Made by a program: the position numbers and the translations under genes
Notes under the pieces: model-generated
What the model saw: the letters and a program-made list of their open reading frames with translations, nothing else
Told to the model about the DNA's origin: nothing
Database searches by the model: none
NCBI RefSeq assembly: GCF_000828475.1
Contig: NZ_AP014648.1
Location: forward strand, 2,057,400-2,121,399
Direction of reading: 5' to 3'
Source: Methyloceanibacter caenitepidi
Lineage (GTDB): Bacteria > Pseudomonadota > Alphaproteobacteria > Rhizobiales > Methyloligellaceae
DNA length: 64,000 nt
Part shown: positions 62,572 through 64,000 of the stretch, piece after piece
How the letters are laid out: each line of letters starts with the position of its first letter
Numbering within the stretch: position 1 is the stretch's first letter

Positions 62572-62997
62572 ATGAAACAGTCTAAAGAACACACCCCCCG
62601 AACACAAGGCCCGCGCGGACATCACGAGCTTGTCGCGCTGCCGCTTATCGTCGGGCCGAAGCGCGACGCGAAGCCGCGCAGCAAAGGGCCAGACGATCTT
62701 CGAACCTTCGACGAAGCCCGCGCACGTCTTGGCATGTCGCCGAAGACGCTCCGCGCTCACATGCGCGACGGCTCGATCCGCTACATCACGATAGGGCAAG
62801 GCACGAAGCGACAGACCTACCGCTTCGCCCCCGCCGATCTCGCCGACTTCATCGAAAAGCAAGCGCAACAGGAGGCAGCACCATGTCCGTCTACAAAGAC
62901 CCGCGCACGCCGTACTACGTCTACGAATTTCAATTCAAAGGTGATCGCTATCGCGGATCGACTGAGAAGCGGAGCAAGCGCGAAGCGCAAGCCGTAG
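62572..62997 (+). CDS. Excisionase-like helix-turn-helix protein, island 2
   Basis: The 141-aa protein has a 45-residue basic N-terminal extension, then an excisionase-type helix-turn-helix: TFDEARARLGMSPKTLRAHM, SIRYITIGQGTK, RFAPADLADFIEKQ. The last 38 residues are encoded within the integrase gene in another frame (115 nt overlap), the same as in island 1. It likely directs excision. It begins after the head-module terminator and so has its own promoter. Confidence 0.8.
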   Translation: MKQSKEHTPRTQGPRGHHELVALPLIVGPKRDAKPRSKGPDDLRTFDEARARLGMSPKTLRAHMRDGSIRYITIGQGTKRQTYRFAPADLADFIEKQAQQEAAPCPSTKTRARRTTSTNFNSKVIAIADRLRSGASAKRKP

Positions 62998-63983
62998 AGC
63001 GCGCCGTCAAGGAACGCGCTCGCGCCGAACACCGGGCGGGCAACATGCGCGCCTCAGACCTCACGCTCGCCGATGCGTGCGCGCGCTACATCTTAGAGGT
63101 CGGCGCAGAGGACCAAGAGGTCGAGCGCCAGCTTGCGCGCGTGCTGGCCTTCCTAGGGTCCGGCAAACGCATCCTCGACGTGACCGACGACGATATGGCG
63201 AAGCTGGTCGCATGGCGGCGCGGGCATCGCCGTTGGGATCGTGACGACATGCCGCTCGTGAGCGCGGCCACGGTCAACCGCACAACGGTCGAGCTGCTGC
63301 GCCGCGTCTTCGGGAGGGCGCGCGAGCATTGGGGCGTCCGCTTCCCGAACGAGCCCAAGTGGGGCAAACACAAGCTGCAAGAGCCGCCAGAGCGCGCAAG
63401 GGAGCTTCACGCGAGCGAACGCGAAGCAATGGAGCTTGCCGTCCGTTCCGATGGCTATGGCGACGCCGTGGCCTTCGCCTTGGCGACCGGCTTCCGGCTC
63501 AATGAGGTCGCGACCCTCAAATGGTCCGAGGTCAATTGGCACTCGCGCAAGATCACGAAACGAGGGAAGGGCGGTAAGACGATCACGACAGCGATCACAG
63601 CGGAGGTCGAAGCGATCCTGGCCCCGCTGGTCGGGCATCACCCCGAGGCCGTATTCACCTATAAGGCCAAGAGAACCCGCGAGGGCCGCGTCCGAGGCCA
63701 GCGCTACCCGCTCACGCGCGAGGGCCTAAAGACGGCGTGGCGCCGGGCAAGGTCGCGTGCGGGCGTGTCCGATCTCCGCTTCCACGATCTCCGGCACGAT
63801 CTCGGAACGCGGGTGCAGCGTGCATCGGGCAACCTCAAGATCACGCAGCGGGTGCTCAATCATTCCGACATCCGCTCGACGCTCCGCTACATCAACGTCC
63901 GCGACGACGAAGTGACCGAAGCGCTTGAAGCTGCACAAAGTCCCCGGACAAGTCCCCGGAAACCTATGAAAAGCGCGAGCTAA
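62883..63983 (+). CDS. Tyrosine-type site-specific integrase, island 2
   Basis: The 366-aa recombinase shows the catalytic set R205 (GFRLNEV), Lys in TKRGKGGKT, H301-D-L-R304-H, His in NHSDI and nucleophile Y336 (TLRYINV). Its N-terminus SVYKDPRTPYYVYEFQFKG parallels the island 1 integrase, and similarity continues to the end. The last codons contain the GTCCCCGGA repeat pair. It stops 17 bp before the window ends. Confidence 0.95.
   Translation: MSVYKDPRTPYYVYEFQFKGDRYRGSTEKRSKREAQAVERAVKERARAEHRAGNMRASDLTLADACARYILEVGAEDQEVERQLARVLAFLGSGKRILDVTDDDMAKLVAWRRGHRRWDRDDMPLVSAATVNRTTVELLRRVFGRAREHWGVRFPNEPKWGKHKLQEPPERARELHASEREAMELAVRSDGYGDAVAFALATGFRLNEVATLKWSEVNWHSRKITKRGKGGKTITTAITAEVEAILAPLVGHHPEAVFTYKAKRTREGRVRGQRYPLTREGLKTAWRRARSRAGVSDLRFHDLRHDLGTRVQRASGNLKITQRVLNHSDIRSTLRYINVRDDEVTEALEAAQSPRTSPRKPMKSAS
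63940..63960 (+). repeat. Right arm-type repeat pair, island 2
   Basis: GTCCCCGGA at 63940-63948 and 63952-63960, spaced 12 bp, equals the left pair at 52642-52662. It codes for Ser-Pro-Arg repeats near the integrase C-terminus. By comparison with island 1 the right att should begin about 80 bp after 63940, beyond the window. Confidence 0.7.
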
Positions 63984-64000
63984 CCCATTGGAAACCGCCG

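Overview
The window reads as a high-GC alphaproteobacterial chromosome, most probably Hyphomicrobiales. That placement is inferred from gene order and protein style: nrdR-ribD-ribE-ribB-ribH-nusB-thiL, a K+-independent H+-pyrophosphatase, a double-domain cold-shock protein followed by DUF192, class I PHA synthase, and an mmgR-like sRNA. No species call is possible from sequence alone. The backbone is interrupted by two integrated elements, each seated in a different proline tRNA gene.

Layout: 0-5.3 kb, NrdR, riboflavin synthesis, NusB and ThiL in one tight + strand operon; ribH seems to carry a 1-nt frameshift at its 3' end. 5.5-12.6 kb, hppA, BamE, a cytochrome bc1 assembly chaperone, DUF177, plsX-fabH-ihfA and a MerR-like regulator. 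12.69 kb, tRNA-Pro(GGG), with its 3' half repeated as a 52-bp direct repeat at 22.58 kb. Between the repeats lies island 1 (9.86 kb): a stand-alone Pox_D5-like domain, HK97 prohead protease and capsid, a DprA-like/phosphoribosyltransferase pair (ShosTA-like defence), a P4-like three-part complementary RNA region, regulators, xis and int.

23.0-34.1 kb is an mmgR-like sRNA and an exopolysaccharide cluster (polymerase, priming glycosyltransferase, GT4, Wza-like exporter, very long Wzc-like chain-length protein, CelD-type acetyltransferase, deacetylase). 34.1-52.3 kb is housekeeping: heme A synthase, metY, rplM-rpsI, argC, phaC, an aminotransferase-hom-glpX-recJ run, tRNA-Glu, gloA, cold-shock protein and DUF192.

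From tRNA-Pro(UGG) at 52.46 kb to the window end lies island 2 (at least 11.4 kb). It has a ProQ/FinO-like protein, a minus-strand cargo gene, a full phage head and packaging set (small and large terminase, portal, protease-capsid fusion, gpW-like protein, DUF2190), an embedded regulator with a 28-bp palindrome, then xis and int. No tail, lysis or replication genes are recognisable. This is the gene content of a capsid-forming phage satellite.

The two islands are relatives. Their integrases are homologous, xis overlaps int by exactly 115 nt in both, and both carry paired 12-bp-spaced GTCCC-type repeats at each end, the left pair about 100 bp from the tRNA in both. I regard these two tRNA-Pro satellites, with their heads, defence cargo and possible RNA immunity region, as the most interesting part of the window.
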